64,000 nt of DNA from Sphaerotilus montanus (GTDB lineage Bacteria > Pseudomonadota > Gammaproteobacteria > Burkholderiales > Burkholderiaceae_C). Below the pieces are notes generated by a model. The model was given only the letters and a program-made list of their open reading frames with translations. It did no database searches and was not told where the DNA came from. Both the position numbers and the translations under genes were made by a program. Shown piece by piece: positions 48,557 through 57,466 of the stretch. The stretch spans positions 3,348,001 to 3,412,000 of the forward strand of contig NZ_JACCFH010000001.1 in assembly GCF_013410775.1 (NCBI RefSeq), written 5' to 3'. Within the stretch, counting starts at the first letter, position 1, and each line of letters begins with the position of its first letter.

Positions 48557-50085
48557 AAGTCCGCGCACAGATCGGCATGGTGCTGAACCTGGACAAGTGC
48601 ATCGGTTGCCACACCTGCTCGGTGACCTGCAAGAACGTCTGGACCAGCCGCCCCGGGGTGGAATACGCCTGGTTCAACAACGTCGAGACCAAGCCCGGCA
48701 TCGGCTACCCGAAGGAGTGGGAGAACCAGAGCAAGTGGAACGGTGGCTGGGTGCGCAAGGCGGACGGTTCGATCGAGCCGCGCCAGGGCGGCAAGTGGAA
48801 GCTCTTGATGAAGATCTTCGCCAACCCGAACCTGCCGGAGATCGACGACTACTACGAGCCCTTCACCTTCGACTACGACCACCTGCAGAGCGCGCCCGAG
48901 ATGAAGGCCAGCCCGACCGCCCGGCCGCGCAGCCTCATCACCGGCCAGCAGATGGACAAGATCGTCTGGGGCCCGAACTGGGAAGAGATCCTCGGCGGCG
49001 AGTACGCCAAGCGCAGCGTGGACAGCAACCTCGACAACTTCGACGCGGCGCAGAAGGCCATGGTCGGCGAGTTCGAGAACACCTTCATGATGTACCTGCC
49101 GCGCTTGTGCGAGCACTGCCTGAACCCGGCGTGCGTGGCGAGCTGCCCCAGCGGCAGCATCTACAAGCGCGAGGAAGACGGCATCGTGCTGATCGACCAG
49201 GACAAGTGCCGGGGCTGGCGCATGTGCGTGTCGGGCTGCCCGTACAAGAAGATCTATTACAACTGGAAGAGCGGCAAGGCCGAGAAGTGCATCTTCTGCT
49301 ACCCGCGCATCGAGGCGGGCCAGCCGACGGTGTGCTCGGAGACCTGCGTGGGCCGGATCCGCTACCTCGGCGTGCTGCTGTATGACGCCGACCGCATCCA
49401 GGAAGCCGCCAGCGTCGAGCGCGACAAGGACCTGTACCAGGCGCAGCTCGACATCTTCCTCGACCCGAACGACCCGAAGGTGATCGAGCAGGCGCGCAAG
49501 GACGGCATTCCCGACGCCTGGATGGCGGCGGCCCGCAAGAGCCCCGTCTACAAGATGGCGATCGACTGGAAGGTCGCGCTGCCGCTGCATCCGGAATACC
49601 GCACGCTGCCGATGGTCTGGTACGTGCCGCCGCTGTCGCCCATCACGGCAGCGACCCAGGCGGGCCACGTCGGCCACAACGGCCAGCTCCCGGACGTGAA
49701 CCAGCTGCGCATCCCGGTGCAGTACCTGGCCAACCTGCTGACGGCGGGCGACACGATTCCGGTCGTGCGGGCGCTGGAGCGGATGCTGGCGATGCGCGCC
49801 TTCCAGCGCAGCAAGCACGTCGATGGCGAGACGAATCTGGCCGTGTTGCAGCAGGTCGGCCTCACGCAGGACATGGTCGAGGACATGTACCACACGATGG
49901 CGATCGCCAACTACGAGGACCGCTTCGTCATCCCGAGCACGCACCGCGAGTACGCCGAGAACACCTTCAACGTGCGCGGCGGCTGCGGCTTCAGCTTCGG
50001 CAACGGCTGCTCCGAAGGCACGGGCGAGACCAGCCTGTTCGGCAGCGAGAAGCGCCGGACCATCCCGATCCAGGCGGAGATCTGA
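48553..50085 (+). CDS. narH: Respiratory nitrate reductase beta subunit NarH
   Basis: 510 residues, start overlapping narG (ATGA). Four Fe-S cluster ligand groups are present: CIGCHTCSVTC, CEHCLNPACVASCP, CRGWRMCVSGCP and CIFCYPRI...CSETC. The Trp in CRGW replaces a Cys, giving the 3Fe-4S cluster. It carries electrons from the NarI haems to NarG. Family length is about 510, so it is intact. Confidence 0.97.
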   Translation: MKVRAQIGMVLNLDKCIGCHTCSVTCKNVWTSRPGVEYAWFNNVETKPGIGYPKEWENQSKWNGGWVRKADGSIEPRQGGKWKLLMKIFANPNLPEIDDYYEPFTFDYDHLQSAPEMKASPTARPRSLITGQQMDKIVWGPNWEEILGGEYAKRSVDSNLDNFDAAQKAMVGEFENTFMMYLPRLCEHCLNPACVASCPSGSIYKREEDGIVLIDQDKCRGWRMCVSGCPYKKIYYNWKSGKAEKCIFCYPRIEAGQPTVCSETCVGRIRYLGVLLYDADRIQEAASVERDKDLYQAQLDIFLDPNDPKVIEQARKDGIPDAWMAAARKSPVYKMAIDWKVALPLHPEYRTLPMVWYVPPLSPITAATQAGHVGHNGQLPDVNQLRIPVQYLANLLTAGDTIPVVRALERMLAMRAFQRSKHVDGETNLAVLQQVGLTQDMVEDMYHTMAIANYEDRFVIPSTHREYAENTFNVRGGCGFSFGNGCSEGTGETSLFGSEKRRTIPIQAEI

Positions 50086-50087
50086 CC

Positions 50088-50819
50088 ATGGGCCTGTTCA
50101 CGACACCCTTTCCGAGCGGCCCGAAGCCCGCGCCGCGCACGCTGCGCGCGCTGGCCCGGCTGCTCGGCTATCCCGACGCCGAGCTGCGCGCCCACCTGCC
50201 GCAGATCCGCGAGGTGCTCCATGCCGAAGGCGCGCTGCCGGCTGCACGGCTGGCCGAACTCGATGCGCTGATCGCCAGCCTGACGCGCCAGAGCGACCTC
50301 GACGCCGAGGCCGACTACGTGCAGCTCTTCGACAGCGGCCGGCGCACCGCGCTGCACCTGTTCGAGCATGTCCACGGTGACTCGCGCGAGCGGGGCCCGG
50401 CCATGATCGACCTGGCGCAGACCTACGAGAAAGCGGGCCTCTACCTGGCCGAAGGCGAGATGCCGGACCACCTGCCGGTGGTGCTGGAGTTCGCCTCGAC
50501 GCAGCCGCCGCGCGAGGCGGTGGCCTTCCTCGGCGAGATCGCGCACCTGATCAATGTGGTCTTCAACGCGCTGGAAAAGCGCGAGAGCCGCTACGCCAGC
50601 CTGATGGGCGCGCTGCTCGACCTGGCGGGCGAGCCGCCGCGCGCCGTGCAGATCGCCGACGAGGACGCCATCGACGCCGTCTGGGACGAGCCGGTGGCCT
50701 TTGACGGCTGCAGCAGCGGGGCGGCCGGCGCGGGCACGGCGCCGGGACAGCCGCAACCCGTCCACATCGTCCGCCGTGCCGGACACCAGGCACCAACCCC
50801 ACCGGGAGCCACCGCATGA
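50088..50819 (+). CDS. narJ: Nitrate reductase assembly chaperone NarJ
   Basis: 243 residues. Helical TorD/NarJ fold: RALARLLGYPDAELRAHLPQI near the N-terminus, YVQLFDSGRRTALHLFEHVHGDSRERGPAMIDL (NarJ signature) and LPVVLEFAS. It helps insert the molybdenum cofactor into NarG and attach the complex to NarI. A proline/glycine-rich tail of ~45 residues is variable. It overlaps narI by 4 bp. Confidence 0.93.
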   Translation: MGLFTTPFPSGPKPAPRTLRALARLLGYPDAELRAHLPQIREVLHAEGALPAARLAELDALIASLTRQSDLDAEADYVQLFDSGRRTALHLFEHVHGDSRERGPAMIDLAQTYEKAGLYLAEGEMPDHLPVVLEFASTQPPREAVAFLGEIAHLINVVFNALEKRESRYASLMGALLDLAGEPPRAVQIADEDAIDAVWDEPVAFDGCSSGAAGAGTAPGQPQPVHIVRRAGHQAPTPPGATA

Positions 50820-51541
50820 ACACCTACCTGCACGACTTCTTCTTCACCGTCTACCCGTACATCTGTCTGGCGGTGTTCTTCATGGGCAGCCTGGCCCGCT
50901 TCGACCGCGACCAGTACACCTGGAAAAGCGATTCGTCGCAGATGCTGCGCGCGGGCCTCTTGCGCTGGGGCAGCAACCTGTTCCACGTCGGCATCCTGTT
51001 CCTGTTCTTCGGGCACTCGGTCGGCATGCTGACACCGCACGCGCTGTACGAGCCCTTCATCACCCCGGCGCAGAAGCAACTGCTGGCCATCGTCGCAGGC
51101 GGCGTGGCCGGGCTCATCTGCTTCATCGGGCTGTCGATGCTGCTGTGGCGCCGGCTGTTCGACCCGCGCATCCGCCTGACCAGCCACCGCACGGACATCG
51201 CGATCCTGGTCATCCTGTGGGTGCAGCTCACGCTCGGACTGATCACGCTGCCGTTCTCGCTGTCGCATGCCGATGGCAGCGTGATGATGGTCCTGGCCGA
51301 CTGGGCGCAGCGCATCGTCACCTTCCGCCCGCTGGCGGCGAACCTGATCGGGCTGGCCTGGCCGTACAAGGTCCACATGGTGCTGGGCATGACGATCTTC
51401 CTGCTGTTCCCGTTCAGCCGGCTGGTGCATGTGTGGAGCGGCTTCGCGTCGATCACCTACGTGCTGCGGCCGTACCAGCTGGTGCGCGCCCGCCGCCTGA
51501 ACCTGCCGGAAGGCCACAACACGCCGCGGCGTGTGCTGTGA
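50816..51541 (+). CDS. narI: Respiratory nitrate reductase gamma subunit NarI (b-type cytochrome)
   Basis: 241 residues with five membrane helices. Haem-ligand histidines are visible in LFHVGILFLFFGHSVG and in KVHMVLGMTI...SRLVHVWSG. It takes electrons from ubiquinol at the periplasmic side. The start overlaps narJ (ATGA). A parvulin gene follows after 10 bp. Confidence 0.95.
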   Translation: MNTYLHDFFFTVYPYICLAVFFMGSLARFDRDQYTWKSDSSQMLRAGLLRWGSNLFHVGILFLFFGHSVGMLTPHALYEPFITPAQKQLLAIVAGGVAGLICFIGLSMLLWRRLFDPRIRLTSHRTDIAILVILWVQLTLGLITLPFSLSHADGSVMMVLADWAQRIVTFRPLAANLIGLAWPYKVHMVLGMTIFLLFPFSRLVHVWSGFASITYVLRPYQLVRARRLNLPEGHNTPRRVL

Positions 51542-51551
51542 GGAACGCACC

Positions 51552-52334
51552 ATGACCATGACCGCCATGCAAACATCCATGCCGATCGCCAGCGTCAACG
51601 GCACCGCGCTGCACGGCCTCGACGAAGTGCTGGACGAGTCCGCGCTGCGCCAGCGGGCCTGCACCGAACTGCTGCGCCAGGCCGCGCAGCAGGCGGGCCT
51701 GCTCGCGCTCGACGACCCGGCGAACACCGACGGTGTGCCCAGCGCCGCCGCCAGCGACGCCATCGAGCAACTGCTGGAGCGCGAACTGCGCCAGCCCGAA
51801 CCGGGCGAGGACGCCTGCCGCCGCCACTACGCCGCCCACCTCGACCGCCACCGCCAGGGCGACCGTGTCCGGCTGCGGCACATTCTGTTCGCGGTGACGC
51901 CGGGCGTCGATGTGAAGCGGCTGCGCGACCGGGCCGAGCACGCGATGCTGGAGGTGCGCTGCGACGACGCCGACCTGTTCGCCCGCCGCGCGGCCGAGCT
52001 GTCGAACTGCCCGAGCGGCGCCACCGGCGGTGACCTCGGCTGGCTGCACGCCGCCGACTGCGCACCGGAATTCGCCCGCGACGTCTTCAGCGGGCAGGAG
52101 ATCGGCGTGCTGCCGCGCTTGGTCCACAGCCGCTTCGGGCTGCATGTGGTCGAGGTGCTCGAACGGGAAGAGGGCGTGACGCCGCCGTTCGAGGCGGTGC
52201 AGCAGGCCGTGCGCCTGTCGCTGCAGCAGCAAGCCTGGGCCACGGCGCTGCGGCAATACCTGCAAGTGCTGGCCGGCGCGGCCCGGCTGGTCGGCGTGCC
52301 GCTCGACGCCAGCGACACCCCGCTGCTCCAGTAG
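51552..52334 (+). CDS. Parvulin-type peptidyl-prolyl isomerase of the nar operon
   Basis: 260 residues from the ATG after GAGGAAC. The parvulin (PpiC) domain covers residues ~110-215: VRLRHILFAV, RAAELSNCPSGATGGDLGWLHAADCAPEFA, HSRFGLHVVEVLERE. It has no signal peptide, so it is cytoplasmic. Parvulins following narI are common in betaproteobacteria and resemble NifM, which matures nitrogenase. Here it probably helps fold NarG or NarH. The fit to the nar operon is strong, but the exact client is unproven. Confidence 0.88.
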   Translation: MTMTAMQTSMPIASVNGTALHGLDEVLDESALRQRACTELLRQAAQQAGLLALDDPANTDGVPSAAASDAIEQLLERELRQPEPGEDACRRHYAAHLDRHRQGDRVRLRHILFAVTPGVDVKRLRDRAEHAMLEVRCDDADLFARRAAELSNCPSGATGGDLGWLHAADCAPEFARDVFSGQEIGVLPRLVHSRFGLHVVEVLEREEGVTPPFEAVQQAVRLSLQQQAWATALRQYLQVLAGAARLVGVPLDASDTPLLQ

Positions 52335-52355
52335 GCCCCCTGCCACGCCAAACCC

Positions 52356-52390
52356 CCGTCATGCCCGCGAACGCGGGCACCCACGCCCCC
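52356..52390. repeat. REP-like palindrome
   Basis: CGTCATGCCCGCGAACGCGGGCACCCACGC contains the perfect palindromic stem GCCCGCG/CGCGGGC with an AA loop. On the minus strand it would encode the WVPAFAGMT motif typical of a widespread betaproteobacterial intergenic palindrome. It lies in the 74-bp gap between the parvulin and RIC genes. It could slow or end transcription of the nar operon. Only this copy was noticed in the window. Confidence 0.5.
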
Positions 52391-52408
52391 AGAAAACGCC
52401 CCCTGCCC

Positions 52409-53113
52409 ATGACCACCCCCGACACCCCCTTGCTCGACGACGCCCTCGGCACCCTGGCCCGCACCATCCCCGGCGCCACCGCGCTGTTCCACACCCACCA
52501 GCTCGATTTCTGCTGCGGTGGCAAGAAGTCGCTTCGCACCGCGGCGGCCGAACGCAGCCTCGACACCGCCCCGATCGTGGCGGCCCTGCAGGCGCTGCAG
52601 GCCGTGCCCGCGGGCGACGGCCGCGACTGGCAGCAGGCGTCCCCTGCCGAGCTGATCGAGCACCTGCTGACCCGCTTCCACGCCCGCCACCGCGAGCAGC
52701 TGCCCGAGCTGATCCGCCTGTCGCGCCGCGTCGAGACGGTTCATGCCGACCGCCCCGAATGCCCGACCGGACTCGCCGACCACCTGACCACGATGACCGA
52801 AGCGCTGGAGTCGCACATGCAGAAGGAGGAGCAGATCCTGTTCCCGATGCTGCTGCGCGGTTTTTCACCGATGGTGCGCATGCCGATCGGCGTGATGCGC
52901 CTGGAGCACGACGACCATGGCGTGGCACTGGCCCGTCTGGTGGCGCTGGCCCACGGGCTGGAGATGCCACGCGGCGCCTGCAACACCTGGCGCGCGCTGG
53001 TCCTGGGCCTGCGCACGCTGCGCGAGGACCTGATGGAGCACATCCACCTCGAAAACAACCTGCTGTTCGAGGGGCTGAACCACGCGCAGCATTCGGCGGA
53101 GTCGGTGGGCTGA
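52409..53113 (+). CDS. Iron-sulfur cluster repair di-iron protein RIC (YtfE/ScdA/DnrN type)
   Basis: 234 residues. The start chosen is MTTPDTP; an upstream start (52361) would lie in the palindrome. The N-terminal ScdA-like region holds the Cys pair HQLDFCCGGKKSL. The hemerythrin-like domain carries metal-ligand histidines and glutamates (LIEHLLTRFHARHREQLPEL, HMQKEEQILFPMLLRG, LEHDDHG, EHIHLENNLLF). RIC proteins repair Fe-S clusters hit by nitric oxide, a by-product of nitrate/nitrite respiration, which matches the position after the nar operon. Confidence 0.92.
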   Translation: MTTPDTPLLDDALGTLARTIPGATALFHTHQLDFCCGGKKSLRTAAAERSLDTAPIVAALQALQAVPAGDGRDWQQASPAELIEHLLTRFHARHREQLPELIRLSRRVETVHADRPECPTGLADHLTTMTEALESHMQKEEQILFPMLLRGFSPMVRMPIGVMRLEHDDHGVALARLVALAHGLEMPRGACNTWRALVLGLRTLREDLMEHIHLENNLLFEGLNHAQHSAESVG

Positions 53114-53114
53114 C

Positions 53115-53762
53115 ATGCCGGACGAACTGCTGGCCCGCCTGCGCCGCTTCCACGAGCACACCTTCCCCGGTGTGCAGGACCAGTTCCAGGACCTCGTCAC
53201 CCACGGCCAGCACCCGACGACGCTCTTCATCGGCTGCTCCGACTCGCGGCTGGTGCCTTACCTGCTGACCGGCACCGGGCCGGGCGACCTGTTCATGGTG
53301 CGCAATGTCGGCGCCTTCGTGCCGCCGCACGACGGCTCGACCGGCTTCCACGGCACGGCCGCCGCCATCGAGTACGCGGTCCTGCAGCTCCAGGTGTCCC
53401 GCATCATCGTCTGCGGCCACAGCCACTGCGGCGGCATCCGGGCGCTCTATTTCGGCGGGCCGGCGCGGGCGTCGAACCTGGCGGTCTGGCTCGAACTCGG
53501 CCGCGAGGCGGTGCTGCCGGTGCAGCCCTCGGACGAAGCGCTGCGCCGCACCGAGCAGCGCGCGGTGGTGCTGCAGCTCGAACGCCTGATGGGCTATCCC
53601 ATGGTGCGCGAGCAGGTCGAGGCTGGCCGGCTCGCGCTGCATGGCTGGCACTACGTCATCGAGGAGGGCGAGGTCCATGTCTTCGATGTCCACAGCGGCG
53701 GCTTCCTGCCGGCCTCCGCCGCGCCCCACGCCGGCACGGGCCCCTATCATCCGGTCGGATGA
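53115..53762 (+). CDS. Beta-class carbonic anhydrase
   Basis: 215 residues. Zinc ligands are in the CSDSR motif (residues ~41-45) and GHSHCGG (His and Cys), with HGTAAAIEYAVLQL between. This is a typical beta-CA, converting CO2 and bicarbonate. It starts 1 bp after the RIC gene, so it is probably in the same transcript. Why a CA belongs here is not obvious: it may support carboxylation or formate/CO2 balance from C1 metabolism. Confidence 0.93.
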   Translation: MPDELLARLRRFHEHTFPGVQDQFQDLVTHGQHPTTLFIGCSDSRLVPYLLTGTGPGDLFMVRNVGAFVPPHDGSTGFHGTAAAIEYAVLQLQVSRIIVCGHSHCGGIRALYFGGPARASNLAVWLELGREAVLPVQPSDEALRRTEQRAVVLQLERLMGYPMVREQVEAGRLALHGWHYVIEEGEVHVFDVHSGGFLPASAAPHAGTGPYHPVG

Positions 53763-54136
53763 ACTACCTCGCCTTCAAGCACCTCCACCTCGCCTGCGTC
53801 GGCCTGAGCGCCACGCTGTTCCTCGTGCGCGGCCTGCTGATGCTGGGGCGTCCCGAGGCGCTGCGGGCCCGCTGGGCGCGGGTGCTGCCGCACGTCGTCG
53901 ACACCGTGCTGCTGTCGGCGGCGATCGGCATGCTGGTGGTCGGGCGAATCCACCCGCTGGACGCACCCTGGCTGCTGGCCAAGATCGGCGCGCTGCTGGT
54001 CTACATCGGCCTGGGCACCGTGGCGCTCAAGCGGGGCCGCACGCGCGGTGTCCGGCTGGGCGCCTGGCTGGCCGCGCTGGCGGTGCTGCTCTACATCGTG
54101 GCGGTGGCGATGACCAAGCAGGTCTGGCCGCTGTGA
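53759..54136 (+). CDS. SirB2-like four-helix membrane protein
   Basis: 125 residues, overlapping the CA gene by 4 bp. Four predicted membrane helices: KHLHLACVGLSATLFLVRGLLML, VVDTVLLSAAIGMLVVG, LLAKIGALLVYIGLGTVAL and LGAWLAALAVLLYIVAVAM. It resembles the SirB/YchQ family (N-terminal KHLHxxxxxLS, histidines in helix 1). Function unknown in the family beyond a historical link to invasion gene regulation. Confidence 0.75.
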   Translation: MNYLAFKHLHLACVGLSATLFLVRGLLMLGRPEALRARWARVLPHVVDTVLLSAAIGMLVVGRIHPLDAPWLLAKIGALLVYIGLGTVALKRGRTRGVRLGAWLAALAVLLYIVAVAMTKQVWPL

Positions 54137-54158
54137 ACCCGCACGGTCCGTACGCGCC

Positions 54159-54725
54159 ATGACCCACGCCTCGCTCCCCGGATTCGCCTCGCCCGCGGTC
54201 GGTTTCGACCAGCCCTTCGAGATGCTGCAGGCCTGCCACGAGCGGGTCGAGCGCAGCCTGGCGCTGCTGCAGCGGCTGGTGGCCCATGTGCGCGACCACG
54301 GCCACGACGCCGCCTCGCGCAGCGCCGCCCGCGACGTGCTGCGCTACTTCGACCTGGCCGCACCGCACCACCACCTCGACGAGGAGCGCCATGTCCTGCC
54401 GCCGCTGCTGGCCAGCGACGATGCCGGCCTGCGCGCGCTGGCCGAGCAACTGGTGGCAGAACACCGGCGCATGGAGGCGCTCTGGGCCGTGCTGCGCGAG
54501 CCGCTGCAGCAGTGGGCCGACGCGCCACCGGCCTCGACCACCTTCCCGCTGCCGCAGGCGCTGGCCGAGTTCATCGCGGTCTACGCCGGCCACCTCGCCC
54601 GCGAGGAGGCGCACGCCTATCCGCAGGCGCAGACCTTGCTGGATGCCACGACGCTGGCCGACATGGGCGAGGAGATGCGCGCCCGTCGACGCACCCCCGC
54701 CACCGGCCGCACCGGAGCCCCCTGA
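54159..54725 (+). CDS. Hemerythrin HHE-domain protein
   Basis: 188 residues. Metal-ligand pattern: FEMLQACHERVERSL, APHHHLDEERHVLPPLL, LVAEHRRMEALW and YAGHLAREEAHAYP, giving the His/Glu set of a di-iron hemerythrin. It differs from RIC in lacking the CCGG motif. It may bind O2, NO or iron in the nitrate/nitrosative stress context. It overlaps the following nitroreductase-like gene by 1 bp. Confidence 0.85.
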   Translation: MTHASLPGFASPAVGFDQPFEMLQACHERVERSLALLQRLVAHVRDHGHDAASRSAARDVLRYFDLAAPHHHLDEERHVLPPLLASDDAGLRALAEQLVAEHRRMEALWAVLREPLQQWADAPPASTTFPLPQALAEFIAVYAGHLAREEAHAYPQAQTLLDATTLADMGEEMRARRRTPATGRTGAP

Positions 54726-55324
54726 TGAACGACCTCACGCCCGACGACCTGCTCGGCGCACTGGCCAGCCGCTACTCGGTCGGCCCGAAGCAGCTGGAGG
54801 CGCCGGCCCCCACGCCCGAGCACCTGCGCCTGGCCGCCCAGATCGCGCTGCGCGCGCCGGACCACCAGGGGCTGCACCCGTTCCGCTTCGTGGCCGTGGC
54901 GCCGGCGCAGCGCGACCGGCTGGGCACGCTGTTCGCCCGCGCGGCGCACCGTCGGGGGCTGGACGAGACCGAGATCGCCGCCGCCCGCCGCCGCGCGCAC
55001 AACGGCCCGGCGCTGCTGGCGGTGATCGGCCGGCTGCGCGGGGACGTGGACGATGTGCCGGTGGAGGAGCAGTGGGTCTGCATCGGCGGCGGGGTGATGA
55101 ACCTGCTCAACGCGCTGCACCTGCTGGGCTACGGCGCCAAGGTGGTCAGCGGCTCGTCGGTGCGCGACCCGGAGGTGTGCGAGGCGTTCTGCCAGCCCGG
55201 CGAGGTGCTGGTGGCCTGGGTCCTTGCCGGCACCCCCACGCGCTCGACCCGTGCCCGCCACGACGACCGCGTCGACGACGTGCTCACCGACTGGACCGGT
55301 GCTGCGCCCGGCGCTGCGGCATGA
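54725..55324 (+). CDS. Nitroreductase-family FMN oxidoreductase
   Basis: 199 residues. Nitroreductase fold with SRYSVGPKQLEAPAPTPEHLRLAAQIALRAPDHQGLHPFRFVAV (FMN-binding N-terminal region), NGPALLAVIGRL, and the C-terminal GGGVMNLLNALHLLGYGAKVVSG and FCQPGEVLVAWVLAG. It probably uses NAD(P)H. The substrate is not evident. It may be a general reductase linked with the preceding nitrate/NO genes. Confidence 0.85.
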   Translation: MNDLTPDDLLGALASRYSVGPKQLEAPAPTPEHLRLAAQIALRAPDHQGLHPFRFVAVAPAQRDRLGTLFARAAHRRGLDETEIAAARRRAHNGPALLAVIGRLRGDVDDVPVEEQWVCIGGGVMNLLNALHLLGYGAKVVSGSSVRDPEVCEAFCQPGEVLVAWVLAGTPTRSTRARHDDRVDDVLTDWTGAAPGAAA

Positions 55325-55331
55325 TGCCGCG

Positions 55332-56162
55332 ATGACTTCCACCCTGTCCGCGGCCGTGCTGGCCGCCGTGCTGCTGGCCCCCGCCCTGACCCTGGCCGCG
55401 TCCCCTGATCTGCCGGTCGCCCGCCCGGTGCCGGGCGGTGTCGCCACGCTGTCGCTCGGCCCCTCCAACCTGCCGCCGACGGTGCGCCACGCGGGCGTGC
55501 CGGTGCTGGTGGTGGGTGATCCGATCGAGTGGACGGCGGTGCTCGGCTTGCCGCTGGGTGCCCGGGCGGGCCAGGACGAGGTCACCGTGCAGCGCGAGGG
55601 GGCCGCGCCGGCGCGGCTGTCCTTCACCGTGGCGCCCATGCGCTACGCCGAGCAGCGCCTGAGCGTGGCGCCGAAGCACGTCGAACTCACCCCCGAGAAC
55701 CTCGTCCGCCACGAGCGCGAGCGCGCGCACCAGGCCGAGGTCATCGCCACCTTCAGCGAGCCGCTGCCCGCCACGCTGCGTCTGCGCCAGCCGGTGCCGG
55801 GGCCGCGCTCCAGCTCCTTCGGCCTGCGCCGCGTCTTCAACGGCCAGTCCCGCAACCCGCACAGCGGCATGGACATCGCCGCCCCCACCGGCACGCCGGT
55901 CGTGGCACCCGCAGCGGGGCGGGTGGTCGACGTCGGTGACTATTTCTTCAATGGCGGCACCGTCTGGCTCGACCACGGCGGCGGCCTGCTGACGATGTTC
56001 TGCCACCTCTCGGCCACCCACGTGAAGGTGGGCGACCTCGTGCGCACCGGCGACCGCATCGCCGACGTCGGCGCCACCGGCCGCGTCACGGGGCCGCACC
56101 TGCACTGGTCGGTCAGCCTGAACCGGGCGATGGTGGACCCGGCGCTGTTCCTGGCGCCGTGA
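55332..56162 (+). CDS. M23 (LytM-type) peptidase
   Basis: 276 residues with signal peptide (AAVLLAPALTLA). The C-terminal M23 domain carries HSGMDIAAPTGTPVVAPAAGRVV (HxxxD) and the GPHLHWSV (HxH) zinc motif. The N-terminal beta domain is unassigned. It should be an endopeptidase for peptidoglycan cross-links. The gene lies between the nitrosative-stress genes and the H4MPT cluster and is not obviously linked with either. Confidence 0.92.
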   Translation: MTSTLSAAVLAAVLLAPALTLAASPDLPVARPVPGGVATLSLGPSNLPPTVRHAGVPVLVVGDPIEWTAVLGLPLGARAGQDEVTVQREGAAPARLSFTVAPMRYAEQRLSVAPKHVELTPENLVRHERERAHQAEVIATFSEPLPATLRLRQPVPGPRSSSFGLRRVFNGQSRNPHSGMDIAAPTGTPVVAPAAGRVVDVGDYFFNGGTVWLDHGGGLLTMFCHLSATHVKVGDLVRTGDRIADVGATGRVTGPHLHWSVSLNRAMVDPALFLAP

Positions 56163-56351
56163 ATCCGGCGCCGTGAGCGTCGGCCCTGGCCGGCGGGGTG
56201 ACAGTCTGTCCTGACCGCGGCACAGGCTGCGGGGCATGGCGAGGGGGACCGGGCTGCGCGGGCTGTCCCCGCAGAGGTGGACTCAGGGTAATCCGCATTT
56301 GGAATACCGATTGCTTGGAACCCCGGCAATCCCACTGTCTCCAGGTGCTCC
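56163..56351 (+). promoter_or_regulatory. Intergenic region upstream of the H4MPT operon
   Basis: This 189-bp gap holds the expected promoter of the operon. The last ~70 bp (GGGTAATCCGCATTTGGAATACCGATTGC) are AT-richer. TTTGGAATACCG could be a -35/extended -10 but it is not convincing. The direct repeat GGCGCCGTGA at the M23 gene's stop occurs twice. I see no terminator. Confidence 0.35.
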
Positions 56352-57464
56352 ATGACTCCCAACGCCCCTGCGCCCGTCGTCGACGCGTCGCTGCATGCGC
56401 CCGGTCTGCACGTCACCGTCGAGGCGCCGGCCCGGCTCCACCTGGGGTTCATGGACCCGGCCGGCACGCTCGGGCGTCCGTTCGGCAGCCTCGGTCTCAC
56501 GGTCGATGGCCTGTCGACCCGCGTCACGCTCGGGGTGGCCGACCGCCAGCAGGCCAGCCGCGCCCCGGAGGTCCCCGCGGCGGAACTCGACCGGGCGCTG
56601 GCCCACCTCCACACCCTGCAGCGGCGCACCGGCCGGGACGCGCCGCTGCACCTGCACCTGCACACCCACCTGCCCAGCCACGCTGGGCTCGGCTCCGGCA
56701 CGCAGCTCGCGCTGGCGGTGGGCCGCGCCTTCGCCTGCTGGCACGGGCTCGACCTGCCGACGGCGCTGCTCGCGCAGTGGCTGGCCCGCGGCCGGCGCTC
56801 GGGGGTCGGCATCGCCGGTTTCGACCTGGGCGGCCTGCTGCTGGATGGTGGACCACTCGCCAGCGGGGCGCCCGCGCCGCTGCTGGCGCGGGTGGTGCTG
56901 CCGGCGGCGTGGCGGGTGCTGCTCGTCACTGATCCGGGTTGCCGCGGCCTGAGTGGGGCGGCCGAGCTGGCGGCGCTGGCCAGCCTGCCGCCGCTCGGTC
57001 AGGCGAAGGCGGCGCAGATCTGCCACGAGACGCTGATGCGCGTGCTGCCTGGTGCCGCCGGCGCGGGGTTTGCGTGTGCCGCCGCCGGGCTGAGCGCGGT
57101 CCAGACCGTGCTCGGCGACCACTTCGCCCCCGCGCAGCAGGGCGAGCCCTACACCAGCCCCGCCGTCGGTCGCCTGATGCGCTGGCTGGCCGACGCGGCG
57201 CAGCAGCCCGCCGACGGGCTGGCCGCCGATGCACTCGGCGCCGGCATCGGCCAGAGTTCGTGGGGGCCGACCGGCTTCGCGCTGCTGCCCTCGGCGGCGC
57301 GCGCGCAGGCGCTGATCGACGCCGCCTGCGCCGCCGGCGTGGTCGCAGACGGCCTGCAGTGGCGCATCGCCACCCCGCTCGGCCACGGCGCCCGGATCAC
57401 CACCGCGCACCGGCTGCCCGCCGATGCCGCCCCCTCCTTGCACTCCTCCGACCCGCAGGCCTGA
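56352..57464 (+). CDS. Beta-ribofuranosylaminobenzene 5'-phosphate synthase (beta-RFAP synthase)
   Basis: 370 residues. GHMP-kinase-like fold: EAPARLHLGFMDPAGTLGRPFGSLGLTVD at the N-terminus and the phosphate loop LPSHAGLGSGTQLALAVG. C-terminal IGQSSWGPTGFALL. It condenses PRPP with a para-hydroxy/amino-benzoate, the first committed step of (tetrahydro)methanopterin synthesis. It opens the H4MPT operon, 2 bp before mtdB. Confidence 0.93.
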   Translation: MTPNAPAPVVDASLHAPGLHVTVEAPARLHLGFMDPAGTLGRPFGSLGLTVDGLSTRVTLGVADRQQASRAPEVPAAELDRALAHLHTLQRRTGRDAPLHLHLHTHLPSHAGLGSGTQLALAVGRAFACWHGLDLPTALLAQWLARGRRSGVGIAGFDLGGLLLDGGPLASGAPAPLLARVVLPAAWRVLLVTDPGCRGLSGAAELAALASLPPLGQAKAAQICHETLMRVLPGAAGAGFACAAAGLSAVQTVLGDHFAPAQQGEPYTSPAVGRLMRWLADAAQQPADGLAADALGAGIGQSSWGPTGFALLPSAARAQALIDAACAAGVVADGLQWRIATPLGHGARITTAHRLPADAAPSLHSSDPQA

Positions 57465-57466
57465 CG

